Shown here: one piece after another, positions 6,698-7,180 of the stretch
How positions within the stretch are numbered: position 1 is the first letter of the stretch
How the letters are laid out: each line of letters opens with the position of its first letter
Source of the DNA: Saprospiraceae bacterium
Lineage (GTDB): Bacteria > Bacteroidota > Bacteroidia > Chitinophagales > Saprospiraceae
Direction: 5' to 3'
NCBI GenBank assembly: GCA_027031145.1
Contig: JALVEG010000575.1
Location: forward strand, 1-7,180
DNA: 7,180 nt
The notes under the pieces: model-generated
The model's input: the letters and a program-made list of their open reading frames with translations, nothing else
Told to the model about the DNA's origin: nothing
Databases searched by the model: none
Position numbers and translations under genes: made by a program

Positions 6698-6735
6698 ATT
6701 AAAATATTGATATTAAGTGATTTGGAATAAAAGAT

Positions 6736-7180
6736 ATGCTTTATTATTTATTTGAATATTTAGATAAAAACTACAATCTGCCGGGTGCAGGATTGTTTCA
6801 ATATATATCTTTCAGAGCAGGTGCAGGGATCATATTAGCATTGATCATTGCAATAATGTTCGGAAACAGAATAATTAGTTCTTTGAAAAGGATGCAAATT
6901 GGTGAAACCGTAAGGGATTTGGGCCTTGAAGGCCAAAAAGTGAAGGAAGGAACCCCTACTATGGGAGGGATAATAATTATTATCGCTATTATAGTTCCCA
7001 CTTTATTATTTGCGAAGATCGACAATATATATATAATTGTATTAATAATATCCACACTGTGGATGGCTACAATTGGATTTATAGATGATTATATCAAGGT
7101 CTTCAAGAAAAACAAAGACGGGTTGAAGGCTAAATTCAAGGTAATCGGTCAGGTTGGATTAGGTTTATTTATCGGATTGG
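6736..7180 (+). CDS. mraY: Phospho-N-acetylmuramoyl-pentapeptide-transferase MraY (5' part, cut by window end)
   Basis: MraY is the polytopic membrane enzyme that transfers phospho-MurNAc-pentapeptide from UDP to undecaprenyl phosphate, forming lipid I. The frame runs 148 codons to the window edge without a stop; full-length members are about 360-420 aa, so well over half is missing. Seen here: a short N-terminal extension (MLYYLFEYLDKNYNLPGAG) ahead of FRAG, a first membrane helix at about 28-45, the conserved TPTMGG at 73-78, hydrophobic helices at about 78-93 and 97-115, and IDDYIKV at 116-122. The aspartates D117-D118 there correspond to the paired active-site aspartates of the family. 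The ATG at 6736 is the first possible start, since a TGA lies in frame at 6718-6720. It follows murE, but after an unusually long 210-base gap. Confidence 0.96.
   Translation, partial: MLYYLFEYLDKNYNLPGAGLFQYISFRAGAGIILALIIAIMFGNRIISSLKRMQIGETVRDLGLEGQKVKEGTPTMGGIIIIIAIIVPTLLFAKIDNIYIIVLIISTLWMATIGFIDDYIKVFKKNKDGLKAKFKVIGQVGLGLFIGL

Noticed and set aside
6798..7055. 85-codon minus-strand frame opposite mraY
   Set aside because: It is the antisense shadow of the hydrophobic mraY codons; the plus-strand mraY motifs are unmistakable.

Overview
The window is the start of a division and cell wall (dcw) cluster from an AT-rich member of the Bacteroidota, probably Bacteroidia. The evidence is the gene order mraZ-rsmH-ftsL-ftsI-murE-mraY on the + strand, a small FtsL of the Bacteroidota type, an FtsI transpeptidase of about 700 residues with a C-terminal PASTA domain, a MurE with the DNPR motif of meso-diaminopimelate-adding enzymes, and a TAnnTTTG promoter element upstream of mraZ. 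The genus cannot be told from the sequence.

Layout: Positions 1-430 hold one doubtful minus-strand reading frame (57-428), possibly the intact end of a frameshifted gene. Positions 510-690 are a GC-richer patch carrying an imperfect inverted repeat and a clean array of ten 8-base units followed by three 7-base units. Positions 691-1066 are very AT-rich and non-coding. A control region follows at 1067-1134: four TG-initial pentamers at exact 10-bp spacing (a probable MraZ box), an overlapping TAATTTTG promoter element and a short purine-rich site before mraZ.

From 1135 to the end all genes are co-directional: mraZ (1135-1602), rsmH (1595-2500, overlapping mraZ by 8 bases), ftsL (2601-2885), ftsI (2900-5026), murE (5059-6525, TTG start) and mraY (6736 to the window edge, incomplete). 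The rsmH-ftsL gap (100 bases) and the murE-mraY gap (210 bases) contain inverted repeats able to form hairpins. The ftsI-murE gap is filled by an 11-codon minigene whose stop overlaps the murE start.

Together the genes couple peptidoglycan precursor synthesis to septal wall synthesis. MurE adds the third amino acid to UDP-MurNAc-dipeptide. MraY moves the finished MurNAc-pentapeptide onto the lipid carrier. FtsI cross-links wall at the septum, with FtsL as its membrane partner. MraZ probably autoregulates the operon, and RsmH methylates 16S rRNA and travels with the cluster by conserved linkage. I see no defence system, mobile-element gene, CRISPR array or RNA gene, and no clearly new system. 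The points most worth a second look are the MraZ box, the octamer array, the minigene/TTG start at murE and the structured murE-mraY gap.
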